DNA of 64,000 nucleotides from assembly GCA_001650955.1 (NCBI GenBank), contig LXYP01000014.1, positions 32,755-96,754 of the forward strand, given 5' to 3'. Shown in pieces: positions 52,372 through 60,394 of this stretch (the first letter of the stretch is position 1; each line of letters begins with the position of its first letter). The notes below the pieces were generated by a model that saw nothing but the letters and a program-made list of their open reading frames with translations, was not told where the DNA came from and ran no database searches. Origin of the DNA: Sphingomonadales bacterium EhC05 (GTDB lineage: Bacteria > Pseudomonadota > Alphaproteobacteria > Sphingomonadales > Sphingomonadaceae). The translations under genes and the position numbers were made by a program.

Positions 52372-52397
52372 GCCGCCCCTCACCGGGCGGCTTTTTT
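52372..52397 (+). terminator. Intrinsic terminator between DUF5694 and the capsid gene
   Basis: GCCGCCC (52372-52378) and GGGCGGC (52385-52391) form a 7-bp stem around CTCACC, followed by six T. It sits 24 bases before the g5 ATG (52421) on the plus strand, so it should partly stop transcripts from upstream before g5. Confidence 0.9.
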
Positions 52398-52420
52398 ATT
52401 GCCCCCAAGAAAGGAAAGAT

Positions 52421-53587
52421 ATGACTAGCTCCCCCACATTTGAAACCAAAGCCGACCCGCTCGAAGAGTCTTTTGATGCGGTGCTGATGGCCGAGGATGT
52501 TGCCCATCAAAGCGATGAAATCAAATTGCTGCGCACCGATGTCGATGGCCTGAAAACGCAGATGACCGATATTTCGAAGGCGTCGGCTCGCCCGGCTCTC
52601 GATGGCGCGAAAGGGATGTTGTCGTCGACCGTAACGCAGGATTTTGTCGCCAGATATCTTAGGCGCGGCGATCACTCCGGCATTGAGCTGAAGAGCTTCT
52701 CCAGCGCCTCCGGTCCCGAAGGCGGTTTTGCGGTGCCGCAGGAAATTGACGGGCTGATCGGGGCGACGCTCAGGGATATCTCCCCGATCCGCGCGATTGC
52801 GACGGTCGTGCAGACGGGCAGCGCTGGATATCGCAAGCTGGTCACCACCGGTGGCACGCCCTCCGGCTGGGTCAGCGAGACCGCCGGACGCCCGGAAACC
52901 GATACGCCGGATTTCAACGAGATTGCCCCGCCGACCGGAGAGCTTTATGCCAATCCGGCCGCGTCGCAGATGATGCTCGATGACGCGGCCTTCGACGTCG
53001 AAGCCTGGCTCGCCGATGAAATCGCCCGCGAATTTGCCCAGGCCGAGGGCGCCGCCTTCGTCAGCGGCTCCGGCGTCAACCAGCCGCGCGGTTTTCTCAA
53101 TGCGGCGGTGACCGACGAGAATGATGATGTCCGTGCCTTCGGGGCGCTGCAATATGTGGCGTCTGGCGCGAGCGGTGGCTTTGCGAGCGAAGACGCGCTG
53201 GTCGATCTTGTCCACACGCTCCGCCCCGCTTACCGGCAGGGCGCATCTTTCGTGATGAACAGCGCGACCCTTGCCCGGATCCGCAAGTTCAAGACGGCGG
53301 ACGGTGCCTTTCTGTGGCAGCCGTCGCTGGCCCAGGGACAGCCTGCGACCCTGCTTGGCTATCCGGTGGTCGAGGCGGAAGACATGCCCGATATTGCGGC
53401 GGACAGCCTGTCGATTGCCTTTGGCAATTTCCGCGCCGGCTATCTGATCGCCGAACGCAGCGCGACCCGCATTTTGCGCGATCCGTTCACCAACAAGCCG
53501 TTTGTCCATTTCTACGCGACCAAGCGGGTCGGCGGTCAGTTGATGAATTCCGAGGCGATCAAGCTGATGCAGTTTAGCGCGTCCTGA
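52421..53587 (+). CDS. HK97-type major capsid protein (g5)
   Basis: This 388-residue capsid protein starts at ATG 52421 after AAGGAAAG. An N-terminal helical delta domain (about 1-75, with IKLLRTDVDGLKTQMTDISK) is cleaved by the g4 protease during maturation. The HK97 fold follows: GGFAVPQEIDGLIGATLRDI, FDVEAWLADEIAREFAQAEG, GSGVNQPRGFLNA, AVVNSATLARIRK-like SFVMNSATLARIRKFK, and PYLQSPAQG-like FLWQPSLAQGQPATLLGYPV. It builds the small GTA head. The first part of the gene lies directly after a terminator. Confidence 0.93.
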   Translation: MTSSPTFETKADPLEESFDAVLMAEDVAHQSDEIKLLRTDVDGLKTQMTDISKASARPALDGAKGMLSSTVTQDFVARYLRRGDHSGIELKSFSSASGPEGGFAVPQEIDGLIGATLRDISPIRAIATVVQTGSAGYRKLVTTGGTPSGWVSETAGRPETDTPDFNEIAPPTGELYANPAASQMMLDDAAFDVEAWLADEIAREFAQAEGAAFVSGSGVNQPRGFLNAAVTDENDDVRAFGALQYVASGASGGFASEDALVDLVHTLRPAYRQGASFVMNSATLARIRKFKTADGAFLWQPSLAQGQPATLLGYPVVEAEDMPDIAADSLSIAFGNFRAGYLIAERSATRILRDPFTNKPFVHFYATKRVGGQLMNSEAIKLMQFSAS

Positions 53588-53659
53588 ACCAATCTGACAG
53601 ACGTCATGCTGAAAGAGATTTAGCGTGACGATGAGCTTGTTGCGCTCTGGCGCAGCAGC

Positions 53660-53693
53660 GCCCGTGCCGCTCCGCTCCCCAGGCGGCACGGGC
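53660..53693. repeat. Long hairpin between g5 and g6
   Basis: GCCCGTGCCGC and GCGGCACGGGC form a perfect 11-bp stem around a 12-base loop. It lacks a T tract, so it is more likely an mRNA-processing or REP-like structure than a terminator. It lies midway in the 141-nt gap before g6. Confidence 0.5.
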
Positions 53694-53728
53694 CACTCCC
53701 ATTTCCATTTTTGAAAGGATGCCCGCCT

Positions 53729-54271
53729 GTGAGCTTCCCGATAGAAGACCTGCCCGACATTCCGCCGGAATGGATCGCCGAGGTCAAAGATTTTATCCGT
53801 ATCGATCACGCGCTGGACGATCAGGCGATTGCGGCTTTGCTGCGCAGCGCGGCCAATTTATGCGAGAATTTTATCGGCCAGATGCTGATGATCCGCTCCG
53901 TCGTCGATATGCTGCCTGGCCAAGTGCAATGGCAAAAGCTCAAGCGGGTGCCGGTGCGATCGATCAATCTGGTCGAGCAGCTCGCCTCGGATGGGGCGAC
54001 CAGCGCCATTCCGGCAGGTGGTTATGATCTCGATATTGACAGTAATGGCCGCGGCTGGGTGCGCGTGGACAGCGGCGCGGTCGTGCGTCTGCGGGTCAGC
54101 TATCAGGCGGGACTGGCGCTCGAGTGGGAGGATGTTCCGGCGAGTCTGCAGCAGGGCATCATCCGGCTTGCCGGTTTTCTCTATGCCAATCGCGATGGCG
54201 TCGATGCTGGCGGTCCACCGAGCGCGGTCACCGCGCTGTGGCGACCCCATCGCCGGATGAGGCTGAACTGA
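53729..54271 (+). CDS. GTA head-tail connector protein (g6)
   Basis: This 180-residue protein of the gp6-like connector fold begins at GTG 53729, preceded by AAAGGAT. The helical N-terminus (EWIAEVKDFIRIDHALDDQA, ALLRSAANLCENFIGQ) and beta-rich C-half (KRVPVRSINLVEQLASDG, YQAGLALEWEDVP) match head-tail connectors. It follows the capsid and precedes g7, with which it overlaps by one base. It joins portal and tail. Upstream in-frame residues MKGCPP were left out because the GTG has the ribosome site. Confidence 0.85.
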   Translation: MSFPIEDLPDIPPEWIAEVKDFIRIDHALDDQAIAALLRSAANLCENFIGQMLMIRSVVDMLPGQVQWQKLKRVPVRSINLVEQLASDGATSAIPAGGYDLDIDSNGRGWVRVDSGAVVRLRVSYQAGLALEWEDVPASLQQGIIRLAGFLYANRDGVDAGGPPSAVTALWRPHRRMRLN

Positions 54272-54597
54272 TGGCCGAGGAATTTTCAGGCAGGCTCCGC
54301 GACCGGATATATGTCGAGCGGATTGCCAGCGTGCGTGATGCGCTCGGGTCTGCTGGCGAAGAAGTTGAGCAGGTCGGTGAATTTTGGGCGGCGGGGGAGG
54401 CCATGGGTACGGGCCCGGAAAGCCAGGGCGAAAGTCGCTCCGCGATGCCGCGCTGGCGGTTCACGCTCCGGGAGACCAATCAAATATTGCCGGGCGATCA
54501 ACTCATCTGGAAAGGCCGGACGATGGAGATTCAAAGCGTTTCCATTGACCTGCGCCTGATCCCCAAAACGATCATATTGGCCAAGGAAATGCGCTGA
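54271..54597 (+). CDS. GTA head closure/adaptor protein (g7)
   Basis: This 108-residue small beta-barrel protein starts at the ATG overlapping the g6 stop (ATGA-type, one base). Typical adaptor features are LRDRIYVERIASVRDALGSA, GEFWAAGEAM and WRFTLRETNQILPGDQLIWK, with EIQSVSIDLR. It matches the phage head-tail adaptor (gp9/SPP1 gp16-like) family and closes the head after packaging. It overlaps the next ATG by one base. Confidence 0.8.
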   Translation: MAEEFSGRLRDRIYVERIASVRDALGSAGEEVEQVGEFWAAGEAMGTGPESQGESRSAMPRWRFTLRETNQILPGDQLIWKGRTMEIQSVSIDLRLIPKTIILAKEMR

Positions 54598-54815
54598 TGG
54601 AAAATTTGCAAAAACACGGTGAAGCGCTGGCCCAGCGGCGGGCCGTGAAAATCCAAACCGACGCAAAAACGGCGTTGGCTGCGGAACTGCCAGATCATGT
54701 GACGATATCGGAAAATCGGGACGGGATTGTCGTGGCGGCACCCGATCTCGCAGATATGCTGATCGGCGATAGCAGCCTTCGCGACATCGCATTTCTGATG
54801 CGAGCGGTCCGATGA
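54597..54815 (+). CDS. Hypothetical protein between g7 and g8
   Basis: This 72-residue protein begins MENLQKHGEALAQRRAVKIQ and has a helical N-half and a beta-like C-half (HVTISENRDGIVVAAPDLAD). It is not in the R. capsulatus order at this place and I know no family. The ATG overlaps the g7 stop and its stop overlaps the g8 ATG (ATGA), so it is part of the GTA operon. It could be an assembly factor. Confidence 0.6.
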   Translation: MENLQKHGEALAQRRAVKIQTDAKTALAAELPDHVTISENRDGIVVAAPDLADMLIGDSSLRDIAFLMRAVR

Positions 54816-55210
54816 GCAGCGCGCTGGAGGCGGTGCAACAGGCGTTGGTGGCGGCTCTGGCAGGCTATCCTCCGCTCACCGACGCGGTCAGCGGGATCTA
54901 TGATGGTCCGCCTCCGCGCGCACGATTTCCCTATATCGCGCTGGCCACTGGAGCCGCGCTGGACTGGAGCCACAAAGGTGGAATGGGGCGCGAGCTCAGC
55001 CTCGCATTGACCGTTCATGATGACGGTCAAAATGCGGCGCAGCTGCATCAGGTCATGGGTCTCATGGAAGAGGCTCTGGCCGCCGGATTGTCTGATCCGG
55101 CAGGCTGGCAAATCGTCACTTTTGATTTTCGCCGCACCCGCATCCTGCGCAGCGCGGTCAGCCCGAGGAGCGGCCTGATCGAATATCGCGCGCGCGTGCT
55201 GAAAGAATAA
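54812..55210 (+). CDS. DUF3168 tail-completion protein (g8)
   Basis: This 132-residue protein of the DUF3168 (tail terminator) family begins MSSALEAVQQALVAALAGYP. It has the family pattern PLTDAVSGIYDGPPPRARFPYIALATG and LTVHDDGQNAAQLHQVMGLM with a beta-alpha fold. It caps the tail tube in siphophages. It starts in the ATGA overlap with the preceding small gene. Confidence 0.85.
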   Translation: MSSALEAVQQALVAALAGYPPLTDAVSGIYDGPPPRARFPYIALATGAALDWSHKGGMGRELSLALTVHDDGQNAAQLHQVMGLMEEALAAGLSDPAGWQIVTFDFRRTRILRSAVSPRSGLIEYRARVLKE

Positions 55211-55260
55211 TGCCCCAGCCCTGACGGGGCACAGATCAAATCACAGGAAGGAACCAAGAT

Positions 55261-55668
55261 ATGGCAGCAGAAAAAGGCAGCGCCTTTCTCCTCAAAATCG
55301 GCGATGGTGCCAGCCCGATCACCTATTCGACAATCGCCGGTCTGCGGACGACGCAAATGTCGATCAACGGCGAGCCGGTGGCGATTACCAGCAAGGATAG
55401 CGGCGGCTGGCGGCAATTGCTGTCGGGCGCGGGCGTGCGCTCGGTATCGGTCTCCGGCGCGGGGGTGTTCACCGGCTCGGATGCCGAGCTGCGGATCAAG
55501 AATCATGCGCTGGGCGGCGTCATTGATTCCTATGAACTGAGTTTCGAAGGCGGCGAGCGGATGCAGGGCGCGTTTCTGGTCACGCGGCTGGATTATAGCG
55601 GCGATTATAATGGTGAACGCAGCTATATATTGAGCCTCGAAAGCTCCGGCGCGGTCGCCAGTGTCTGA
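55261..55668 (+). CDS. Major tail tube protein (g9)
   Basis: This 135-residue tail-tube protein (TP901-1/GTA g9 family) shows AEKGSAFLLKIGDGASPITY, TIAGLRTTQMSINGEPVAIT, GVFTGSDAELRIK and EGGERMQGAFLVTRLDYSG. Length is normal for the GTA. The ATG follows GGAAGG. Its end overlaps the next gene by eight bases. Confidence 0.87.
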   Translation: MAAEKGSAFLLKIGDGASPITYSTIAGLRTTQMSINGEPVAITSKDSGGWRQLLSGAGVRSVSVSGAGVFTGSDAELRIKNHALGGVIDSYELSFEGGERMQGAFLVTRLDYSGDYNGERSYILSLESSGAVASV

Positions 55669-55984
55669 GCGGCCGGCCAATGCGATGCGCGGCGAGGCCG
55701 AAATCGTCATCGCGGGCATGCGTCTGATCCTCCGGCCGAGTTTTGCTGCCCTGGTCGCGGCGGAAGAGGAGCTCGGGTCGCTGTTCGACTTGGTCGAGCG
55801 GGCCGCTGGCGGGCGGCTTCTGCTCTCGGAAATTGTCACTCTATTCTGGCATGTCGTCTGCGATCGACCGGACCATTTGACCCGTGATCAATTGGGCGAG
55901 GGGATGATGACGCTCGGCCTTGCTGGCGTGACGCCGGCGCTGAAGATCTTGCTCAGGCAGATATTGTCGGGCGGTGATGCGTGA
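55661..55984 (+). CDS. GTA tail assembly chaperone-like protein (g10)
   Basis: This 107-residue protein of the GTA-gp10 family starts MSERPANAMRGEAEIVIAGM and has the conserved FAALVAAEEELGSLFDLVER and TLFWHVVCDRPDHL segments. It overlaps g9 by eight bases and g10.1 by four. GTA-gp10 proteins are relatives of tail assembly chaperones, which guide tape-measure and tube assembly. Confidence 0.85.
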   Translation: MSERPANAMRGEAEIVIAGMRLILRPSFAALVAAEEELGSLFDLVERAAGGRLLLSEIVTLFWHVVCDRPDHLTRDQLGEGMMTLGLAGVTPALKILLRQILSGGDA

Positions 55985-56229
55985 CATGGGCCAGGTCATC
56001 GGAGGCGAACACAATCTTCGCGGTCTCGGCTTTCAGACTGGCGGGCATGGTCTCTGGAATATGCGGCTGGACACCCGATCAATTCTGGAATGCCACGCCA
56101 ACCGAACTGGCGGCGATATTTGCGGCTTGTGCCGACAATGGTTCCGGCCAATTTGGCCATGCGCCGCCTGGCGCCGATCAACTTGCAAAATTGAAAGAGA
56201 CATTTCCTGATGCCAAACCCACTCGGTGA
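55981..56229 (+). CDS. GTA tail assembly chaperone (g10.1)
   Basis: This 82-residue protein of the phage tail assembly chaperone (TAC) type starts at GTG (GTGA overlap with g10) as MTWARSSEANTIFAVSAFRL. It has the family's WTPDQFWNATPTELAAIFAAC region. The stop at 56229 overlaps g11, which starts at 56210, by 20 nt. The pairing g10/g10.1 recalls the two TAC products made by frameshifting in phages, here separate genes. Confidence 0.78.
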   Translation: MTWARSSEANTIFAVSAFRLAGMVSGICGWTPDQFWNATPTELAAIFAACADNGSGQFGHAPPGADQLAKLKETFPDAKPTR

Positions 56230-56809
56230 AGAAATCGAACGGCTGGTGGTCAGCGTCCGCGCTGACACCGCCGGATTTGCGAAAGACTTGGCCGATATGA
56301 AGGGCCAGCTCGACGGACCATTTGCTTCGGGACTGGAGCGCGCCGGTTCCGCTCTCGAAAATACATTGAGCCGAGCGATCCGGCGCGGCGCGCTGGATTT
56401 TGAGGATCTGAAACGCACGGCTCTCTCGGTGATGGCCGATATTGCCAATGCGGCGATTAACAGCGGGATTGGCGGCTTATTTGGCAGCGGATCGGGCGGC
56501 TCCAGTGGTGGCCTGCTCAATCTCGGGACATCCTTGCTCGGGGCGTTTCTCGGCGCACCGGGACGGGCGACCGGTGGCCCGGTCAGCGGTGGCCGCGCCT
56601 ATCGGGTGGGTGAACGCGGGCCCGAGATATTCGTGCCAACGGCGGCGGGCCGAATCGAACCCAATGGCGCTGGCGGCGGGACGCCCGATATTCGTCTGAC
56701 GATCAACATTTCGGACAATGGCCAGAGCAGTGCACCTGACCAGATCCGTCGGTCGAGCCGTCAGGTCGCGCGCGCCTTGCGAAACGCCCTGGCTTATGGA
56801 GCAGATTGA
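56210..56809 (+). CDS. Short tail tape-measure protein (g11)
   Basis: This 199-residue protein has a coiled N-terminal part (LGEEIERLVVSVRADTAGFA, KDLADMKGQLDGPFASG), a Gly-rich hydrophobic region (GGLFGSGSGGSSGGLLNLGT) and the GGPVSGGRAYRVGERGPEIF motif seen in tape measures. The short length suits GTA tails, which are shorter than those of most phages. It overlaps g10.1 by 20 nt, and its stop is one base before the g12 ATG at 56811. Confidence 0.83.
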   Translation: MPNPLGEEIERLVVSVRADTAGFAKDLADMKGQLDGPFASGLERAGSALENTLSRAIRRGALDFEDLKRTALSVMADIANAAINSGIGGLFGSGSGGSSGGLLNLGTSLLGAFLGAPGRATGGPVSGGRAYRVGERGPEIFVPTAAGRIEPNGAGGGTPDIRLTINISDNGQSSAPDQIRRSSRQVARALRNALAYGAD

Positions 56810-56810
56810 G

Positions 56811-59159
56811 ATGGGCTATTGGCTGACCAAGAAACGCACGTCGCAGCGCAGCTCCTTCATCCAGCGCTTCGACCCGCGCTTCTGGACGATCAACTTCCCG
56901 CGCCCGATGATGGCGTCGGTCGTGACGACGGCCGCCGATGCGCTGCGGGTGGATGCGGTCTTCTACAATAGTGACGATCTTGCCGGGCTGATCTGGGAGA
57001 CCGAAGACAGGCTTGATCATCCATTGCTCGCCTACGAAACGATGCATGATTATGCGCGATTGCACTGGCGGTTTCGCTGGACATCTTCCGGGATCATGCC
57101 GCTCGATGCGATTAACGGCCCGACCTTGACGATCGAGGGGCGGGACGCGGCAGGCAATCCCAAGGCGTGGTATGTCCGGCTGTGGAACTATGCCACCGGC
57201 ACGCCGACCGATGCGCAGATCAACATCGAATTTTCGAAGCTCGACGGCGGCTTCCTGATACCCGGAGAGGCCGACCCGGTCGATCCGGAAAATATCGATC
57301 GCCTGTTCATTTCGATTGTCCCGCCGGGCTATGATGGACTGGGGACACGCTATGCGTCCCCCCAAATCGGTTGGGTAGAATTAAGCGATATTGCGGCAGA
57401 TGGCGGCGGCGCGATATTGGAAATTGGCGATGTGATGGTGCCGGAACATGGCCTGTCGATGGCCACTGCCTACGATGACAGTTACAACCAGACTCCCGAA
57501 CGCCTGCTGCGGATGACGCGCGCGCTCGGCTATCGGGGAGCGATCAACCATTATCTGGGGATGAGTCATTATTTCCGGCTCGAGACAGTTGGCGATGGCC
57601 TTTATGTCAGCCTCTCGGCACCCCAGGCGGGTGAGGAATTTTCAGCGATCAACCAGCCGACGGCGATCTGGCACCGCGACCTGATATCCCGCGCTGAAGC
57701 CATGGGTTTTTCGGTGATCCTGTCGCTCTCCTATGAACTGTTCGACGCGCATTGCTGGAACGACTGGAAACAGCGGGCGGAAAATGGCGATCCCGCACTG
57801 ACCGGCTGGGAGCCGCCTTCAACCTTGCTCTCGCCCGCCAATGATCAGGCGATGCACTATCTCCAGGCTGTGGCACGGGCTTTTACTGCAATTGCCCGCG
57901 ACGCGGGGGCAGCGATCCGCTTTCAGGTCGGCGAACCCTGGTGGTGGATCATGCCGGACAAACGGATTTGCCTCTATGATGCGGCGGCCGATGCGGCCTT
58001 TGGTACCAATTCTGTCAGCATCGCCAGCATTGATGGCCCGAAGACGGCGGCGCAAAATGCGATGCTCGATCAGGCCGGTGCGCTATTGGCACAATCGACC
58101 GCCGATCTGCTGGATGCGGTGAAGAATGAAGCCGGGTCAACGCCGGTGGAGACTCTTCTTCTGGCTTATTTGCCAACGATTCTGGATGATCAGGCCCCGG
58201 AAGCGCGGCGGGCGAATTTGCCGCTCGGCTGGGCCCGTCCGGCTTTCGACATATTGCAGCTGGAAGATTATGACTGGGTGATCACGGGCAATCGCTCTGC
58301 GACACGGCGCGCTATGGCTCTGGTGAGCGATCAACTGGCCTATCCAATCGAACGGCAGCATTATTTCACCGGCTTTGTGCTGCAGGCGGCGGACAGTTTC
58401 ATCTGGGCCAATATGGTGCAGGCAATTGTCGATGCGCAGGCCCGCGCGACGCCGGAGATTTTCGTCTGGGCGCTGCCGCAGGTGGCGCGTGACGGCTTTA
58501 CCTATTTTCAGGAAAAGGATGATGATGTGAATGGCTTTGATGACGCGCGCTTTCCGATCGCCATCGGTCGCGGCGCAACCGTATCACCCAAATTTGCGAC
58601 TTCGGTTGTGACAACCCTTTCGGGCCATGAAAAACGCAATAGCGACTGGGCCGATGCGCGGCTGGAATTTGATGCTGGTCCGGGCATCAGATCCGAAGAA
58701 GAATTGCAGATATTGATCGCCTTTTTCCGTGCCCGGCGCGGCGCCGCCAAAGCGTTTCGATTCCGTGATCCATTTGATCATAGCTCGCATGATATGGTCG
58801 GAGAACCGACCGCAACGGATCAGTTGCTGGCCGTCGGGGACGGGCAGCAGACCCATTTTCAGCTGATCAAACGCTATGGCGATCCGGGCCGTGAGCAGCA
58901 AGACCGGCAGATCACCCGTCCTGATCCCGCCTCCGTCTTAATCGCCATCGACGGGATTTCTGCAGAAAACTGGACATTGCGCGCGCGCGGACAAATTGAT
59001 TTTGACACGGCTCCGCCCGCCGGCTCGGTAATCACGGCGGGTTTCCTGTTCGATGTCCCGGTCCGCTTTGCCAGTGACCGGCTCGACGTGGGCCATGCGA
59101 CATTTCGGGCAGGCGATATTCCGCAGGTGTCATTGATCGAAGTGCGAGAGACCGCATGA
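56811..59159 (+). CDS. g12: TIM-barrel-like domain fused to DUF2460
   Basis: This 782-residue protein (about 209 residues in R. capsulatus g12) has two parts. Residues about 575-782 form the DUF2460 distal-tail domain: FPIAIGRGATVSPKFATSVV, SDWADARLEFDAGPGIRSEE, FRFRDPFDHSSHDMVGE. Residues 1-570 resemble a glycoside-hydrolase-like TIM barrel or non-contractile sheath domain: YRGAINHYLGMSHYFRLE, GFSVILSLSYELFDAHCWND, RFQVGEPWWWI with Glu375. ATG 56811 was used (GGAG nine bases upstream); ATG 56796 is an alternative. It may bind or cut surface glycan. Confidence 0.8.
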   Translation: MGYWLTKKRTSQRSSFIQRFDPRFWTINFPRPMMASVVTTAADALRVDAVFYNSDDLAGLIWETEDRLDHPLLAYETMHDYARLHWRFRWTSSGIMPLDAINGPTLTIEGRDAAGNPKAWYVRLWNYATGTPTDAQINIEFSKLDGGFLIPGEADPVDPENIDRLFISIVPPGYDGLGTRYASPQIGWVELSDIAADGGGAILEIGDVMVPEHGLSMATAYDDSYNQTPERLLRMTRALGYRGAINHYLGMSHYFRLETVGDGLYVSLSAPQAGEEFSAINQPTAIWHRDLISRAEAMGFSVILSLSYELFDAHCWNDWKQRAENGDPALTGWEPPSTLLSPANDQAMHYLQAVARAFTAIARDAGAAIRFQVGEPWWWIMPDKRICLYDAAADAAFGTNSVSIASIDGPKTAAQNAMLDQAGALLAQSTADLLDAVKNEAGSTPVETLLLAYLPTILDDQAPEARRANLPLGWARPAFDILQLEDYDWVITGNRSATRRAMALVSDQLAYPIERQHYFTGFVLQAADSFIWANMVQAIVDAQARATPEIFVWALPQVARDGFTYFQEKDDDVNGFDDARFPIAIGRGATVSPKFATSVVTTLSGHEKRNSDWADARLEFDAGPGIRSEEELQILIAFFRARRGAAKAFRFRDPFDHSSHDMVGEPTATDQLLAVGDGQQTHFQLIKRYGDPGREQQDRQITRPDPASVLIAIDGISAENWTLRARGQIDFDTAPPAGSVITAGFLFDVPVRFASDRLDVGHATFRAGDIPQVSLIEVRETA

Positions 59160-59974
59160 CCGCAATCTGGCTCGATGATCCTGTCACGACTGCGACCTAT
59201 GCCTGGCGGCTGGAACGCGCCGATGGTGTAACGCTCGGGTTCATCTCTCACGATCGCAATGTGACGATCAGTGGCCTGCGCTATCGGGCCGCGCCGGGGA
59301 TGATTCCATCGACGATATCACGGTCTGACAATCTGGACATTGATAGCGCCGAGATTGAGGGTGTTCTCACGAGCGCCGCGATATCGGAAGAAGACCTGAT
59401 ATCCGGGCGTTGGGATGGCGCGCTGCTCTATATTGCGCTGGTCAATTGGGAAGATCCAGATGCCGAGGCAATGCCGCTGATCTGCGGAGAATTTGGCCAG
59501 ATCACTCATTCCGGCGATGGCTTCACCGTCGAAATGCTGGGCGCGACATCCTTTCTCGACGCAGCCGTCGCGCCGGTTACCTCGCCAAGCTGCCGGGCGG
59601 AATTCGGCGACCGGCACTGCAAGATCAGCCGCCATCGTCATCAGATCGAATTGCCGGTCACCGGGATTGCCGATGACCAGATAATATGCACTGGGCTGCT
59701 CGGACAGGCGGCGCGCTACGGATATGGCGAGCTGCGCTTTCTGGAAGGCGCGAATGCGGGGCTGAGTTTTCCGATTTTGAGCGGGCAGGGCGATGCGGTG
59801 CGGCTCGCGGAACAGCCGCTTCATCCGGTTGCGGAGGGGATACGCGTCCGGTTGACCGAAGGATGCGACCGCAATTTCTCAACCTGCCGCGACCGCTTTG
59901 CCAATAGTCTCAATTTTCGCGGCGAGCCCTATCTGCCCGGCAATGATCTGCTGACGAGATATCCCGGATCATGA
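59156..59974 (+). CDS. GTA distal tail/hub protein (g13, DUF2163)
   Basis: This 272-residue protein of the DUF2163/BR0599 family starts MTAIWLDDPVTTATYAWRLE. Four cysteines, Cys146 and Cys155 (SCRAEFGDRHCK) and Cys237 and Cys244 (EGCDRNFSTCRDR), form the iron-sulfur-like cluster set of GTA g13. It lies at the tail tip. The ATG overlaps the g12 stop (ATGA) and its end overlaps g14 by four bases. Confidence 0.87.
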   Translation: MTAIWLDDPVTTATYAWRLERADGVTLGFISHDRNVTISGLRYRAAPGMIPSTISRSDNLDIDSAEIEGVLTSAAISEEDLISGRWDGALLYIALVNWEDPDAEAMPLICGEFGQITHSGDGFTVEMLGATSFLDAAVAPVTSPSCRAEFGDRHCKISRHRHQIELPVTGIADDQIICTGLLGQAARYGYGELRFLEGANAGLSFPILSGQGDAVRLAEQPLHPVAEGIRVRLTEGCDRNFSTCRDRFANSLNFRGEPYLPGNDLLTRYPGS

Positions 59975-60393
59975 ACGCGATCGCGCGCCACGCCCAGCTG
60001 CTGGCGGAGACTGCGCGCCAGTCATGTGGTTGCAATTTTCGGCTGCATGGCCGTGATCCGCAATTGGGTCTCGACTGTATTGGGCTGGTGGAACATTGTG
60101 TGAAAGCGGCAGGGCGCGATATTATTGCCCCTAACGGCTATGCGATCAGACAAGGCCAGCCCCGGCAATTTGCCGAGTTCATGGAAAATGCGGGCTTTGC
60201 CGTCCTGCCTCAGGCTGAGGCGATGCGGGAAGGCGATATTCTCTTGGTTCGTCCTCATCCGGTACAATTGCATCTGCTGGTCCGGCTGAAAGATGGCTGC
60301 GTTCACGCCCATGCCGGATTGGGCAAGGTTGTCTTTACGCCTGGCGCGCCATCCTGGCCGGTCATTTTGATTTTCAGACTTCAGGAGGGATAG
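59971..60393 (+). CDS. NlpC/P60-type peptidoglycan hydrolase (g14)
   Basis: This 140-residue tail-tip hydrolase has catalytic Cys36 in LGLDCIGLVEH. His101 (VQLHLLVRL) is the probable second residue. GCNFRLHGRDPQLG and DILLVRPHPVQ are the usual flanks. It would cut the recipient cell wall during DNA injection. The ATG overlaps the g13 stop by four bases. It ends one base before the g15 ATG. Confidence 0.87.
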   Translation: MNAIARHAQLLAETARQSCGCNFRLHGRDPQLGLDCIGLVEHCVKAAGRDIIAPNGYAIRQGQPRQFAEFMENAGFAVLPQAEAMREGDILLVRPHPVQLHLLVRLKDGCVHAHAGLGKVVFTPGAPSWPVILIFRLQEG

Positions 60394-60394
60394 G

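Noticed and set aside
52310..53809. 499-codon minus-strand ORF opposite the capsid gene
   Set aside because: Antisense of g5, which has clear HK97 capsid features. The frame is open because of the high G+C codon pattern; its translation is Arg/Gly/His-rich without family features.
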